A DNA stretch of 64,000 nt from Stutzerimonas stutzeri (GTDB lineage: Bacteria; Pseudomonadota; Gammaproteobacteria; Pseudomonadales; Pseudomonadaceae), in contig NZ_JAGQFP010000002.1 of assembly GCF_019090095.1 (NCBI RefSeq), positions 1,798,001 through 1,862,000 on the forward strand, written 5' to 3'. Of the stretch, positions 1-9,257 are shown piece by piece. The first letter of the stretch is position 1. Each line of letters starts with the position of its first letter. A program made the position numbers and the translations under genes. The notes below the pieces were generated by a model that was given only the letters and a program-made list of their open reading frames with translations, made no database searches and was not told the DNA's origin.

Positions 1-244
1 CGGCCAGCTGACGCCCAATGACCAGGTGAAGTTCGTGATCTGCTCGCGCGAGGACTACGACTGGGCGGTCTCCAAACTCATCGAATACCGGCTGGAGACG
101 CGTGCGGGGGAAGTGTTGTTTTCGCCCAGTCACGGCCAGGTGGATGCGCGGGCGCTGGCTGACTGGATCGTCAGCGATAACCTCCCGGTACGCTTGCAGC
201 TTCAGCTGCACAAGATTCTCTGGAACGACGCCCCCGGCCACTGA
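1..244 (+). CDS. queE: 7-carboxy-7-deazaguanine synthase QueE, C-terminal part
   Basis: The reading frame is open from base 2 to the stop at 242-244, so this is the 3' end of a gene that begins outside the window. The visible peptide (about 80 residues) contains VKFVICSREDYDW, which fits the end of QueE radical-SAM proteins. QueE converts 6-carboxy-tetrahydropterin to 7-carboxy-7-deazaguanine in queuosine synthesis. The radical-SAM cysteines would lie upstream and cannot be checked here. The identification rests partly on queC starting 57 bases downstream on the same strand, the usual order in Pseudomonas. Confidence 0.8.
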   Translation, partial: GQLTPNDQVKFVICSREDYDWAVSKLIEYRLETRAGEVLFSPSHGQVDARALADWIVSDNLPVRLQLQLHKILWNDAPGH

Positions 245-300
245 TATCCGCCGCAGCGTCCTGATGTGAAGGGCGCCGGTATTTCCGACAGGTAAACACC

Positions 301-975
301 ATGACTGACAAGAAAGCCGTGATCCTTCTTTCTGGCGGGCTCGACTCTGCAACGGTAGTCGCGATGGCCAGGGCGCAGGGATACGACTGCTACACCATGA
401 GTTTCGATTACGGCCAGCGCCATCGCGCCGAGTTGCAGGCCGCCGAGCGCGTCGCCCAACAATTGGGCGTAGTCGAGCACAAGGTCATTGGCATGAACCT
501 GAATGGCATCGGTGGCTCCGCGCTCACCGACGCCAGCATTGCCGTGCCGGAAGTAGCGGGCGAGGGGATTCCGGTCACCTACGTGCCCGCTCGCAACACC
601 TTGTTTCTCTCGCTGGCCCTGGGGTGGGCCGAGGTGCTCGGTGCGCGCGATATTTTTATCGGCGTTAACGCGATTGATTATTCAGGCTACCCCGATTGCC
701 GACCGGAGTTCGTGGCGGCGTTCGAGCGCATGGCCAACCTGGCGACCAAGGCTGGCGTGGAGGGGCAGGGCTTCACGATTCGTGCGCCTTTGCAGAATCT
801 CAGCAAGGCTGAGATCGTTCGAGCCGGTATTGGGCTAGGCGTGGATTACGCCATGACGGTGTCGTGTTATCAGGCCGATGGCGATGGGCGCGCCTGTGGC
901 AAATGCGAGAGCTGTCGTCTGCGTGCGGCGGGTTTTGCAGAGGCAGGCGTCGTGGATCCGACCCGCTATCTCTAA
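301..975 (+). CDS. queC: 7-cyano-7-deazaguanine synthase QueC
   Basis: This 224-residue protein is of normal QueC length. It has the PP-loop ATP pyrophosphatase signature SGGLDS at residues 11-16 and four zinc-binding cysteines near the C-terminus (C189, C199, C202, C205; spacing CGKCESC). QueC makes preQ0 from 7-carboxy-7-deazaguanine, ammonia and ATP in the cytoplasm, the step after QueE. The ATG at 301 is directly followed by the conserved hydrophobic strand leading into the PP-loop, so no earlier start is needed. It forms a probable operon with queE just upstream, and a tRNA-Lys promoter follows within 20 bases of its stop. Confidence 0.95.
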   Translation: MTDKKAVILLSGGLDSATVVAMARAQGYDCYTMSFDYGQRHRAELQAAERVAQQLGVVEHKVIGMNLNGIGGSALTDASIAVPEVAGEGIPVTYVPARNTLFLSLALGWAEVLGARDIFIGVNAIDYSGYPDCRPEFVAAFERMANLATKAGVEGQGFTIRAPLQNLSKAEIVRAGIGLGVDYAMTVSCYQADGDGRACGKCESCRLRAAGFAEAGVVDPTRYL

Positions 976-993
976 ATTCTTTTCTTAAAACCG

Positions 994-1021
994 TTGATTT
1001 ATTCAATCAAATCAGTATCAT
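994..1021 (+). promoter_or_regulatory. sigma-70 type promoter of tRNA-Lys
   Basis: TTGATT (994-999) and TATCAT (1016-1021) are separated by 16 bases and followed by a GC-rich discriminator (GCGCCCC), as is typical of stringently controlled stable-RNA promoters. The tRNA starts 13 bases after the -10 box. Confidence 0.6.
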
Positions 1022-1033
1022 GCGCCCCGCATT

Positions 1034-1109
1034 GGGTCGTTAGCTCAGTTGGTAGAGCAGTTGGCTTTTAACCAATTGGTCGTAGGTTCGAATCCTACAC
1101 GACCCACCA
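1034..1109 (+). tRNA. tRNA-Lys (anticodon TTT)
   Basis: A 76-nt cloverleaf can be drawn. The acceptor stem GGGTCGT pairs with ACGACCC, the anticodon stem GTTGG/CCAAT encloses the loop CTTTTAA with anticodon TTT, the T loop is TTCGAAT, and CCA is encoded at 1107-1109. Confidence 0.97.
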
Positions 1110-1130
1110 TATCCCCCTAGCGGGCACGAA

Positions 1131-1161
1131 GCCGGATACCGATTGGTCATCCGGCTTTTTT
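1131..1161 (+). terminator. Rho-independent terminator after tRNA-Lys
   Basis: GCCGGAT (1131-1137) pairs with ATCCGGC (1149-1155) and is followed directly by a run of six T. It closes the tRNA transcript before the next gene. Confidence 0.85.
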
Positions 1162-1298
1162 ATGCCCGTCTTTCGCGGCGCGGATCGCGTTTATCCCTCT
1201 ATTTCTATCGTTTTTCACTACGACCATGGTCTGTAAATGAGTCCAGAACAAACGTAATAGACTGCGGCCTCCCGAAGGTCCGTTGGTTTGAGGCTCAC

Positions 1299-2798
1299 AT
1301 GTATTCCGATCGCATCCGCTTGTCCTCCCTGCAGAGCAAGGTCATGAGCGCCCAGGAGGCGGCTACTTTTATCCACGACGGCATGACCGTCGGCATGAGC
1401 GGCTTTACCCGTGCGGGTGAGGCGAAAGCGGTGCCCCTGGCACTGATCGATCGTGCGAAAGACGAGAAGCTGAAAATCAGCCTGATCACGGGTGCCAGCC
1501 TCGGCAACGACCTGGACGGAAAAATGGCTGCAGCGGGCCTGCTGGCGCGTCGCGGGCCGTTTCAAGCGGACGCCACGCTGCGCAAGGCGATCAACCAGGG
1601 TGAGGTCATGTTCATCGACCAGCACCTGTCGCACACCGTCGAGCAGATGCGCAACAACCAGATCAAGCGTCCGGACGTGACCATCGTCGAGGCGGTGTGC
1701 ATTACCGAGCAGGGCCATATCGTTCCGACGACATCGGTAGGTAACTCCGCCAACCTGGCCGTATTTGCCGACAAGATCATTGTCGAGCTGAACCTGGCTC
1801 ACAACCCCAACCTGGAAGGCCTGCACGATATCTACTTCCCAGGCGAGCGTCCCAACCGCGGACCCATTCCGCTGACCAAGGTAGACGATCGTATCGGTAC
1901 GCCGGCCATTCCGGTGGATCCGGCCAAGATCGCGGCGATCGTAATCACCGAACAGCCGGACTCCTATTCCACCGTGACTCCGCCGGACGAAGAGACCCAG
2001 GCGATCGCCAACCACCTCGTCGAGTTCTTCAAGAAAGAAGTTGCCGAAGGCCGCCTACCGAAGAATCTTGGTCCGATGCAGGTGGGTATCGGCAACATCG
2101 CCAACGCCGTTGTCTGTGGCTTGATCGATTCGCCGTTCGAAGACCTCGTGATGTATTCCGAAGTGCTGCAGGACTGCACCTTCGAACTGATCGATGCCGG
2201 CAAGATGAAATTTGCCTCGGGGTGCTCCATTACCCTGTCCGAGCGTTGCAACGATCGCGTGTTTGGAAACCTGGAAAAGTACAAGGACAAGCTGGTGCTG
2301 CGTCCTCAGGAAATATCCAACCATCCGGAGCTGGTACGGCGCCTCGGTATCGTCGGCATCAACACCGCCTTGGAATTCGATATCTACGGCAACGTCAACT
2401 CGACGCACGTTGGCGGCACCAAGATGATGAATGGCATCGGCGGGTCGGGCGACTTCGCCCGTAACGCCAACATGGCCATCTTCGTGACCAAGTCGATCGC
2501 CAAGGGCGGCAACATTTCGAGCGTCGTACCCATGGTTGCGCACGTCGATCACACCGAGCACGATGTGGAAATCCTGGTTACGGAGCAGGGCCTGGCGGAT
2601 CTGCGCGGGTTGGCGCCGCGTGAGCGGGCGCGGGTGATCATCGACAATTGCGTTCATCCGTCCTACCGGGAAGCCCTGAACCAGTACTTCGAAGGCGCTT
2701 GTGACCGCGGTGGCCAAACCCCGCACATGCTGCGCGAAGCCATGCAGTGGCATATCAATCTCGAAGAACGTGGCCACATGCTCAAAGGCGAGCGGTGA
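1299..2798 (+). CDS. Acetyl-CoA hydrolase / succinyl-CoA:acetate CoA-transferase family protein
   Basis: This 499-residue protein resembles the Ach1/AarC CoA-transferase family, which moves CoA between succinyl-CoA, acetate and related acids through a glutamyl-CoA intermediate. The motif YSEVLQD places the likely catalytic glutamate at residue 288. The glycine-rich stretches GIGNIANAV and GGSGDFARNA fit the oxyanion and CoA-binding regions. The frame stays open far upstream to 1143, but that part overlaps the tRNA-Lys terminator, so I take the ATG at 1299, which gives the family's usual N-terminus. Hydrolase and transferase activity cannot be told apart from sequence. A terminator follows, so the gene is probably monocistronic. 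Confidence 0.85.
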   Translation: MYSDRIRLSSLQSKVMSAQEAATFIHDGMTVGMSGFTRAGEAKAVPLALIDRAKDEKLKISLITGASLGNDLDGKMAAAGLLARRGPFQADATLRKAINQGEVMFIDQHLSHTVEQMRNNQIKRPDVTIVEAVCITEQGHIVPTTSVGNSANLAVFADKIIVELNLAHNPNLEGLHDIYFPGERPNRGPIPLTKVDDRIGTPAIPVDPAKIAAIVITEQPDSYSTVTPPDEETQAIANHLVEFFKKEVAEGRLPKNLGPMQVGIGNIANAVVCGLIDSPFEDLVMYSEVLQDCTFELIDAGKMKFASGCSITLSERCNDRVFGNLEKYKDKLVLRPQEISNHPELVRRLGIVGINTALEFDIYGNVNSTHVGGTKMMNGIGGSGDFARNANMAIFVTKSIAKGGNISSVVPMVAHVDHTEHDVEILVTEQGLADLRGLAPRERARVIIDNCVHPSYREALNQYFEGACDRGGQTPHMLREAMQWHINLEERGHMLKGER

Positions 2799-2807
2799 CA
2801 TGAAAAA

Positions 2808-2835
2808 GACCGCCGGCTGATGCCGGCGGTTTTCA
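2808..2835 (+). terminator. Rho-independent terminator
   Basis: ACCGCCGGC (2809-2817) and GCCGGCGGT (2822-2830) form a 9-bp stem with a 4-base loop followed by TTTTC, 10 bases after the CoA-transferase stop codon. Confidence 0.85.
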
Positions 2836-3044
2836 TTTGGGCGGCGCAAAAAAGCGATGTCGCCTGGTAGGCCCTCGCTTTCCCTTTTGCAGAGGCATCG
2901 GCTAGTATTCTTGCCCCTTGAGCGGGCAGGAAGGCGGAATCTGCATATCGTACTGCCTCTCCCTTTCGCCTCGTTCGAGCCGATCCGGTTGACCGGCTGT
3001 TGCCCGGCGCTTCATGCAATAACGTGCTTTGCAGGACCGCGAAC

Positions 3045-4103
3045 ATGACGCAGATCCCCGAACGTATCTTGGTGCAGGCTCACCTGGCGGCCAAGCAGCC
3101 CAAGCCGTTGACGCCCGAGCAGGAGGCGCAGCTGCGCCGCGATATCGCCGCGGAGCTGAAACGGCAAAATGCCGTGCTGGTGGCGCACTACTACACCGAC
3201 CCGGTGATCCAGTCGCTCGCTGAAGAAACCGGCGGTTGTGTCGCCGACTCGCTCGAAATGGCACGCTTCGGCAACGAGCACGAGGCGCAGACGGTGGTGG
3301 TGGCCGGCGTCAAGTTCATGGGAGAAACAGCGAAGATCCTCAATCCAGAGAAGCGTGTGCTGATGCCCACGCTGGACGCTACCTGCTCGCTGGATCTCGG
3401 TTGCCCGGTGGAGGAGTTCTCGGCCTTCTGCGATCAGCATCCGGAGCGTACTGTGGTCGTCTACGCCAATACTTCCGCGGCGGTCAAGGCGAGGGCGGAC
3501 TGGGTGGTGACGTCGAGTTGTGCGCTGGAGATCGTCGAAAGCCTCATGGATAACGGCGAGAAGATCATCTGGGCCCCGGACAAGCATCTCGGCAGCTATG
3601 TGCAGCGTGAAACCGGGGCCGACATGCTGCTGTGGGATGGCGCCTGTATCGTCCACGAAGAGTTCAAGGCGAAGCAGCTGGAAGACATGAAGGCACTCTA
3701 TCCGGATGCCGCCATTCTGGTTCATCCCGAGTCGCCCGAATCGGTCATCGCCCTGGCGGATGCCGTGGGCTCCACCAGTCAGCTGATCAAGGCGGCGCAG
3801 ACACTGGCCAATCCCACTTTTATCGTCGCGACTGACCGCGGCATCTTCTACAAGATGCAGCAACTGTGTCCGGACAAACAATTCGTCGAAGCCCCGACTG
3901 CCGGCAATGGCGCCACTTGCCGTAGCTGCGCTCATTGCCCGTGGATGGCCATGAACACGCTGGAGCGCACACTGGACTGCCTGCGGCTGGGCAGCAACGA
4001 GATATTCGTGGATCCCGCGCTGGTGCCGCGCGCGGTCAAACCATTGAAGCGAATGCTGGACTTCACCCAAGCCGCGCGCATGCTGCAGGCCGGTAACGCC
4101 TGA
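3045..4103 (+). CDS. nadA: Quinolinate synthase NadA
   Basis: NadA condenses iminoaspartate with dihydroxyacetone phosphate to quinolinate in NAD synthesis, using a [4Fe-4S] cluster. The 352-residue protein has cysteines at C114, C201 and C298 that match the three cluster ligands of E. coli NadA (C113, C200, C297). The last lies in the [10 protein letters not shown] segment. The dipeptide-binding motifs VAHYYTD and TSSCALE are also present. The frame is open from 3000, but the ATG at 3045 gives a typical N-terminus and is used here. The convergent gene bepA ends 48 bases downstream. Confidence 0.96.
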   Translation: MTQIPERILVQAHLAAKQPKPLTPEQEAQLRRDIAAELKRQNAVLVAHYYTDPVIQSLAEETGGCVADSLEMARFGNEHEAQTVVVAGVKFMGETAKILNPEKRVLMPTLDATCSLDLGCPVEEFSAFCDQHPERTVVVYANTSAAVKARADWVVTSSCALEIVESLMDNGEKIIWAPDKHLGSYVQRETGADMLLWDGACIVHEEFKAKQLEDMKALYPDAAILVHPESPESVIALADAVGSTSQLIKAAQTLANPTFIVATDRGIFYKMQQLCPDKQFVEAPTAGNGATCRSCAHCPWMAMNTLERTLDCLRLGSNEIFVDPALVPRAVKPLKRMLDFTQAARMLQAGNA

Positions 4104-4116
4104 GGCCGGTCCTGCG

Positions 4117-4149
4117 ATGGGCAACGCGCCGCCCGTGCGCGTTTCCCAT
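4117..4149. terminator. Stem-loop between convergent nadA and bepA
   Basis: ATGGG..ACGCGC and GCGCGT..CCCAT form an interrupted inverted repeat in the 48-base gap between two convergent genes. There is no clear T run on either strand, so its role as a terminator is only suggested. Confidence 0.35.
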
Positions 4150-4151
4150 GC

Positions 4152-5582
4152 TCAGCGCAGCATCTCCTCGACCATGCGCTTCTCTTCAATCAGTGCTTTT
4201 TGCCGCGTATCTATGCGAGCTGCCGTCTGGAAGTTCGTCGAGCGACGCTTGGCGAAGTCGAGCTGCTCGATCGCCTGATCATAATCACCCACCAATGCGA
4301 AGTACTCGGCACGGGCCTGATGCAGGCCGATGATGTTGCCGGTGAGGCCGCGAATCTCCGATACCTGATACCAGATGTCCGGGTCCTTGCTGCGAGCGTC
4401 GACCAGGGCGTCGAGCGCTTGCTCGGCCTCTTGCAGCTTGTTTTCCTTGATCAGCAGATCGATATGCGCCTGGCGCACCGGATAGCTGCCTGGGTAAAGA
4501 TTGAGTAGACGCTGGGTTCGCGTGCGGGCAGCGGCGAGGCGGTTGGCGGTGATATCCAGCTCGATCTGGGCGAGGTTGTAGGTCGCGTCGTCGGGCTCCT
4601 TGGCCAGCAGTGGTTGCAGGTTGGCGGCCGCCTCATCGAGCTGTCCGCTCTTGATCTGTGCCAGCGCCAAACCATAGCGCGCAGCGTCGAGGTTTGGATT
4701 TTCGCTGAGCATGGCCCGGAAGCGCTTGGCGCTGACCCCTGGTGTGCTTTCGAATTTCAGATCGACCCGCGCGCGCATCAGCTGATAGCGCAGGCTGTCC
4801 TCGACGCCGCCCGTAGGATATTGCTCGGCACGGTTTTTTGTGTCGGCAATGCGCGACTCGGTAACCGGGTGGGTCAGCAGGAACTCGGGCGGTTTCTGAT
4901 CGTAGCGATACTGGCGCATCAGCCGGCCGAACATCTCCGGCATCGCGCGTGGATCGTAACCGGCCTGTTCGAGGTTGATGATGCCGATACGATCGGCTTC
5001 CTGCTCGTTCTGGCGGGAGAAGCGTCGTTGCGCCTGGATTGCGGCGGCCTGGGTGGAGACGATCGCGGCGATACCGGCATCGCCGGCGCCGGCTGCGGCT
5101 GCGACGACACCGGCGAGCATGGCTGCCATCAACGGCAATTGCATGCGCTTCTGCTCCGCCAGCCCCCGAGCGAAATGGCGCTGGGACAGGTGCGCCAGTT
5201 CGTGCGCCAGTACCGAGGCGTACTCGGCTTCGGTCTGGGCATGCAGGAACAATCCGCCATTGACGCCGATAATGCCGCCCGGCGCGGCGAAGGCGTTGAG
5301 CTGCGGGCTGTCCAGGAGCACGAACTCCAGGCGTCGATCCTGCAATTGGCTGCTTTCGGCCAGTTTGTAGACGCTGCGCTCGACAAAGTCCTTGAGCTGG
5401 GGATCCGACAGTTGCGGCACCTGGGCCCGTAGCAGGCTGAGCCAGGCGCGACCAAGCTGATGTTCTTGCTCCGGTGAAACGATACCCGAGCTGGAGTCGC
5501 CGAGTGACGGAAGATCGTTGGCCATCAGCGGCTGCCCGATCAGGCAGGCCAGCGTCAGCAGAGTAGGGCGCAGCAGTTTCAT
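4152..5582 (-). CDS. bepA: M48 family periplasmic metalloprotease with TPR domain (BepA-like)
   Basis: BepA (YfgC) is a periplasmic zinc metalloprotease and chaperone that acts on LptD and the BAM complex during outer-membrane assembly. The 476-residue protein starts with a Sec signal peptide ending near AxA-like LMAND. The zinc motif HELAH is at residues 127-131, with the third ligand in QEADRIG (Glu195). A C-terminal half rich in alanine and leucine repeats fits a TPR array (about residues 270-460). Length and domain order match the family. It is transcribed alone, divergently from the TusA-like gene. Confidence 0.9.
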   Translation of the reverse strand: MKLLRPTLLTLACLIGQPLMANDLPSLGDSSSGIVSPEQEHQLGRAWLSLLRAQVPQLSDPQLKDFVERSVYKLAESSQLQDRRLEFVLLDSPQLNAFAAPGGIIGVNGGLFLHAQTEAEYASVLAHELAHLSQRHFARGLAEQKRMQLPLMAAMLAGVVAAAAGAGDAGIAAIVSTQAAAIQAQRRFSRQNEQEADRIGIINLEQAGYDPRAMPEMFGRLMRQYRYDQKPPEFLLTHPVTESRIADTKNRAEQYPTGGVEDSLRYQLMRARVDLKFESTPGVSAKRFRAMLSENPNLDAARYGLALAQIKSGQLDEAAANLQPLLAKEPDDATYNLAQIELDITANRLAAARTRTQRLLNLYPGSYPVRQAHIDLLIKENKLQEAEQALDALVDARSKDPDIWYQVSEIRGLTGNIIGLHQARAEYFALVGDYDQAIEQLDFAKRRSTNFQTAARIDTRQKALIEEKRMVEEMLR

Positions 5583-5689
5583 CCAGACTGGCTCATTGAA
5601 GCGGGAGCGTTACTGTAGCTTTGTGCCTGGGTAGCTGGCCAGTGGTGGGCGCAGGTCGGTATCCTGCGCTTCTTTCTGGGAGATGACTC

Positions 5690-5941
5690 ATGACTCAACA
5701 GCCTGTGCCCGACACCGTCTGCGATGCCGAGCTCGATGCCGTCGGGCTGGCCTGTCCGATGCCCCTGCTGAAGGCCAAGCTCGAGCTGAATCGGCTCGCC
5801 AGTGGGCAGGTGCTGATGGTCACGGCGACCGATCCGGGGTCGCAGCGCGATTTCCGCAGCTTTGCCAAGTTGGCCGGTCACACGCTGGTGCGTGAGGAGG
5901 CGGATGAAGGCGTTTTTCGATATTGGTTGCAAAAGGGCTGA
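5690..5941 (+). CDS. TusA/SirA-family sulfurtransferase-like protein
   Basis: This 83-residue protein has the CPMP motif with Cys22, which carries the persulfide in TusA-like proteins. TusA proper relays sulfur for tRNA thiolation, but several paralogues (YeeD, YedF) share the motif, and I cannot assign this one to a specific pathway. The small alpha/beta fold fits the length. It ends 20 bases before the PerM-like gene and probably shares its transcript. A short in-frame ATG start at 5690 follows TTTCTGGGAG, a reasonable ribosome site. Confidence 0.85.
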   Translation: MTQQPVPDTVCDAELDAVGLACPMPLLKAKLELNRLASGQVLMVTATDPGSQRDFRSFAKLAGHTLVREEADEGVFRYWLQKG

Positions 5942-5961
5942 GGCCCGCTAAGGAAGCGCAC

Positions 5962-7038
5962 ATGCTCAACGTTTTGCGCGGTTGGATTCATCGTTACTTC
6001 TCTGATGAAGAAGCGGTGGTTCTGGCTGTCTTGCTGGTCGCCGCATTCGCCGTGGTGTTGACCTTCGGGGACATGCTTGCCCCGGTGCTGGCCGGCCTGG
6101 TGCTGGCGTTCCTGATGCAAGGGCTGGTCGGTGCGCTCGAGCGCATCCGCATTCCTCACCTGGTGGCGGTCTGGCTGGTATTTCTGATGTTCGTCGGCGC
6201 ACTGTCGGTATGCATCCTGTTTCTCGTGCCGCTGCTGTGGCAGCAGGTGCTGACCCTTTTCAACGAGTTGCCCCGAATGCTGGTCGAATGGCAGTCGCTG
6301 CTGCTGCTCTTGCCCGAGCGCTACCCGCAGTTGCTGACCGAAGAGCAGGTGCTGCGCGGCATCGACTTCATGCGCGGGGAGGTGGGGCGCTATGGGCAGG
6401 TGGTGCTGACGTCGTCCTTGTCCAGCCTACCACTGCTGCTGAGTCTGATGATCTACCTGATCCTGGTGCCGATTCTGGTGTTCTTCTTCCTCAAGGATCG
6501 CCAGCAGATCAGTGACTGGCTGAGCGGCTATCTGCCCCGAGAGCGAGCCTTGATTACCCAGGTTTCGCAGGAAATGAACATTCAAATCGCCAACTACATT
6601 CGAGGCAAGGCGATCGAAATCCTGATCTGTGGCGTGGTGTCCTATGCGGTGTTCGCGGCGCTGGAGCTGAACTACGCCGCGTTGTTGGCACTGCTGGTGG
6701 GTGTCTCTGTGGTGGTGCCTTACATCGGCGCTACGGTGGTCACCATTCCCATCGCCCTGATCGGATTGTTCCAGTGGGGCTTGGGCGATCAGTTCATTTA
6801 CCTGATGGTGGCGTACGCGATCGTCCAGGCATTGGACGGTAACGTCCTGGTGCCCTTGCTGTTCTCCGAAGCGGTCAATCTGCATCCGGTGGCCATCATC
6901 TGCTCGGTTCTGCTGTTCGGTGGGCTCTGGGGCTTCTGGGGCGTGTTCTTTGCGATCCCCCTGGCCACCTTGTTCAAGGCGGTGCTCTATGCCTGGCCGC
7001 GCAAGGCACCCACGGTTCCGGTCGTGGAACACGTGTAG
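5962..7038 (+). CDS. AI-2E/PerM family integral membrane transporter
   Basis: This 358-residue polytopic membrane protein belongs to the PerM/TqsA (UPF0118) family. Hydrophobic segments are clear around residues 20-75, 150-180 and 215-345, with the family's conserved VVPYIGA motif and a PLATLFKAVL-like ending. Family members are proposed exporters; the substrate is unknown here. I chose ATG 5962, preceded by AAGGAA, over the upstream open frame, which would overlap the TusA-like gene. A shared terminator separates it from the convergent bcp gene. Confidence 0.85.
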   Translation: MLNVLRGWIHRYFSDEEAVVLAVLLVAAFAVVLTFGDMLAPVLAGLVLAFLMQGLVGALERIRIPHLVAVWLVFLMFVGALSVCILFLVPLLWQQVLTLFNELPRMLVEWQSLLLLLPERYPQLLTEEQVLRGIDFMRGEVGRYGQVVLTSSLSSLPLLLSLMIYLILVPILVFFFLKDRQQISDWLSGYLPRERALITQVSQEMNIQIANYIRGKAIEILICGVVSYAVFAALELNYAALLALLVGVSVVVPYIGATVVTIPIALIGLFQWGLGDQFIYLMVAYAIVQALDGNVLVPLLFSEAVNLHPVAIICSVLLFGGLWGFWGVFFAIPLATLFKAVLYAWPRKAPTVPVVEHV

Positions 7039-7044
7039 AACGAG

Positions 7045-7068
7045 AAAGGCCAGCATTCGCTGGCCTTT
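7045..7068. terminator. Bidirectional terminator between perM-like and bcp genes
   Basis: AAAGGCCAGC (7045-7054) and GCTGGCCTTT (7059-7068) form a perfect 10-bp stem with an ATTC loop. T runs occur on both strands, fitting convergent genes that end at 7038 and 7072. Confidence 0.85.
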
Positions 7069-7071
7069 CGT

Positions 7072-7560
7072 CTATTGGCGATGCAGTGCCTGGGCGGCCT
7101 GCAAAACCGCTTCGACATGCCCGGGGACCTTCACGCCTCGCCATTGCTGACGGAGCACGCCGTCGCGGTCGATGAGGAAGGTGCTGCGGTCCACGCCCAG
7201 GTATTCCTTGCCATAAAGCTTCTTCAGCTTGATCACGTCGAACAGCTGGCAGAGCTGTTCGTCTTTGTCGCAGATAAGCTCGAAGGGAAACGCTTGTTTG
7301 GCTTTGAAGTTCTCATGGGTTTTCAGGCTGTCGCGGGACACGCCGAAGATCAGGGTGTTGGCCTCGCTGAAGGCGTCGTGCAGATCGCGAAAACCCTGGC
7401 CCTCGGTGGTGCAGCCCGGCGTGTTGTCTTTCGGGTAGAAATACAGCACGACCTGCTTGCCCTTCAGCGCGTCGAGGCTGACCTGGGTATCGTTGGTGGC
7501 CGGCGCCTGGAATGGCGGAACGGGTTGATCGATTTGCACGGGCATCGGGTCTTGCTCCAT
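7072..7560 (-). CDS. bcp: Thioredoxin-dependent peroxiredoxin (BCP/PrxQ family)
   Basis: BCP reduces hydrogen and organic peroxides in the cytoplasm. The 162-residue protein has the peroxidatic cysteine at Cys50 in NTPGCTTEG. In E. coli BCP the resolving cysteine lies five residues later; here that position is Gln55, so a 1-Cys mechanism or a different resolving cysteine (for example in LICDKDEQLC) is likely. The ATG at 7560 overlaps the gcvR stop codon (TAATG), which suggests translational coupling. A second ATG five codons in would also give a normal N-terminus. Confidence 0.93.
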   Translation of the reverse strand: MEQDPMPVQIDQPVPPFQAPATNDTQVSLDALKGKQVVLYFYPKDNTPGCTTEGQGFRDLHDAFSEANTLIFGVSRDSLKTHENFKAKQAFPFELICDKDEQLCQLFDVIKLKKLYGKEYLGVDRSTFLIDRDGVLRQQWRGVKVPGHVEAVLQAAQALHRQ

Positions 7561-8120
7561 TAGGGATTTTGCGGGCGCCAGGGCTCTATGAGCGCGTCCA
7601 GATTCAGGGCGTCGGCAAAATCCAGGAACTGGTCGCGCAGCCAGCTGATCTGCGTGCCGGCCGGCAGCGTGACGGTCAGCGTCGCGTTGAGCATCGTGCC
7701 CCCGGTCTGGGGCGCCTGGTAGGTGTCGCAGGTCAGGCTCTCGAGCTCCACGCGATGATCAAGGAAGAACTGGCACAGCTCGTTGAGAATGTCCGGACGA
7801 TACACCGAGCTGACATAGGCCACGTAGGGTAGCGCCTGCGGACGCGTTTCCAGTGCTTCGCTGCGCACCACGTTGGTGGTGAACTCGTGCTTCTTGGCCA
7901 GGCCGGGAAGCGCTGTCTCCATGCGAGCGAGGGCGTCCCAGGTTCCGGTGATCTCCAGGACCAGCGCGCAGAACTCGCCATGTCGCGTCAGGCGGGTACT
8001 GACGACGGCGCAGCGATTCTCGTTGCTGGCTCGGCAAAGCACGTTGGTGAGCGCCATCGGGTTACGGCCCATGGCGCTGATGACGAGAAACTGTTCTCGG
8101 GGTACTGGGGGGGTGGACAT
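7560..8120 (-). CDS. gcvR: Glycine cleavage system regulator GcvR-like, two ACT domains
   Basis: The 186-residue protein has the tandem ACT architecture of GcvR: a first domain beginning REQFLVISAMGRNP and a second beginning YVAYVSSVYRPDIL. In E. coli GcvR senses glycine and antagonises GcvA. The frame extends upstream to 8306, but the ATG at 8120 is preceded by AGGAA and gives the expected start, so the longer form is rejected. It is divergent from dapA and lies upstream of bcp, a gene order common in Pseudomonas. No gcvA or gcv genes lie in the window, so the target is inferred from the family only. Confidence 0.85.
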   Translation of the reverse strand: MSTPPVPREQFLVISAMGRNPMALTNVLCRASNENRCAVVSTRLTRHGEFCALVLEITGTWDALARMETALPGLAKKHEFTTNVVRSEALETRPQALPYVAYVSSVYRPDILNELCQFFLDHRVELESLTCDTYQAPQTGGTMLNATLTVTLPAGTQISWLRDQFLDFADALNLDALIEPWRPQNP

Positions 8121-8338
8121 GCAGGTTCCTGGCGGTGATGAATCGGGTCGGCCAGCCAAGCCGAAAACGGCTAAGGGTAGCGAAAAGCATCGCCCGATGG
8201 AATGCGTGACGGGGTAAGCCCGTGCGAAGCGCGCGTCGCCGCCCGATCGTTCCGACGGCAGGTTGTATCCAGCCCACTCGCAAAGCGCACGGGAGCCTTG
8301 TACCATTACGCCTCTCTTTTTCCGGCAGGAGTGGTTGC

Positions 8339-9217
8339 ATGATTGCGGGCAGTATGGTGGCGTTGGTCACTCCCATGGACGCACAGGGCGGTCTTGACTG
8401 GGATAGCCTGAGCAAACTCGTGGACTTCCATCTCCAGGAAGGTACCAATGCAATCGTTGCAGTCGGCACCACGGGTGAATCGGCTACCCTCGAGGTACCC
8501 GAACACATCGAAGTGATCCGCCGGGTGGTGGACCAGGTCAACGGTCGTATACCGGTGATCGCTGGTACCGGTGCCAACTCGACGCGCGAAGCGGTCGAGC
8601 TGACCGAAAACGCCAAGTCGGCCGGTGCCGATGCCTGCCTGCTGGTCACGCCTTATTACAACAAGCCGACTCAGGAAGGCTTGTACCTGCACTTCCGCCA
8701 CATCGCCGAGGCGGTAGCGATTCCGCAGATCCTCTACAACGTACCGGGTCGCACCGCCTGCGACATGCTGCCTGAGACCATCGAGCGGTTGTCCACGGTG
8801 CCGAACATCATCGGCGTCAAGGAAGCGACCGGCGATCTCAAGCGCGGCCGGGAAGTACTCGATCGTGTCAGCAAGGATTTCCTCGTCTATTCGGGCGACG
8901 ATGCCACCGCCGTTGAACTGATGCTGATGGGCGGCAAAGGCAACATCTCGGTCACCGCCAACGTCGCGCCGCGAGCGATGAGTGAGCTCTGCGCCGCGGC
9001 CATTGCCGGTGATGCGGAAAAAGCGCGGGCCATCAATGCCCTGCTGATGCCGCTGCATCAGACCCTGTTCCTAGAGGCCAATCCGATTCCAGTGAAGTGG
9101 GCGCTGCACGAGATGGGGCTGATGCAAGACGGCATCCGCCTGCCCCTGACCTGGCTGAGCCAGCGCTGCCAGGAGCCGCTCCGCGAGGCAATGCGCCAGT
9201 CCGGTGTGCTCGCCTGA
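8339..9217 (+). CDS. dapA: 4-hydroxy-tetrahydrodipicolinate synthase DapA
   Basis: DapA condenses pyruvate with aspartate semialdehyde in lysine and diaminopimelate synthesis. The 292-residue TIM-barrel enzyme shows the Schiff-base lysine K161 in GVKEATGD, Tyr133 and Arg138 in LYNVPGRT, and the GTTGE motif (Thr44, Thr45), matching E. coli numbering exactly. The ATG at 8339 follows GGCAGGAG. The longer open frame from 8222 lacks family similarity. bamC follows after 40 bases, so dapA-bamC is a probable operon, as in other gammaproteobacteria. Confidence 0.97.
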   Translation: MIAGSMVALVTPMDAQGGLDWDSLSKLVDFHLQEGTNAIVAVGTTGESATLEVPEHIEVIRRVVDQVNGRIPVIAGTGANSTREAVELTENAKSAGADACLLVTPYYNKPTQEGLYLHFRHIAEAVAIPQILYNVPGRTACDMLPETIERLSTVPNIIGVKEATGDLKRGREVLDRVSKDFLVYSGDDATAVELMLMGGKGNISVTANVAPRAMSELCAAAIAGDAEKARAINALLMPLHQTLFLEANPIPVKWALHEMGLMQDGIRLPLTWLSQRCQEPLREAMRQSGVLA

Positions 9218-9257
9218 GCGAGCTCCGCTTTACTGAATTGATAATGAAGGAACATGC

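Noticed and set aside
1143..1298. Longer N-terminus of the CoA-transferase from 1143
   Set aside because: The extra segment overlaps the tRNA-Lys terminator, is not like the family, and ATG 1299 gives the normal start.
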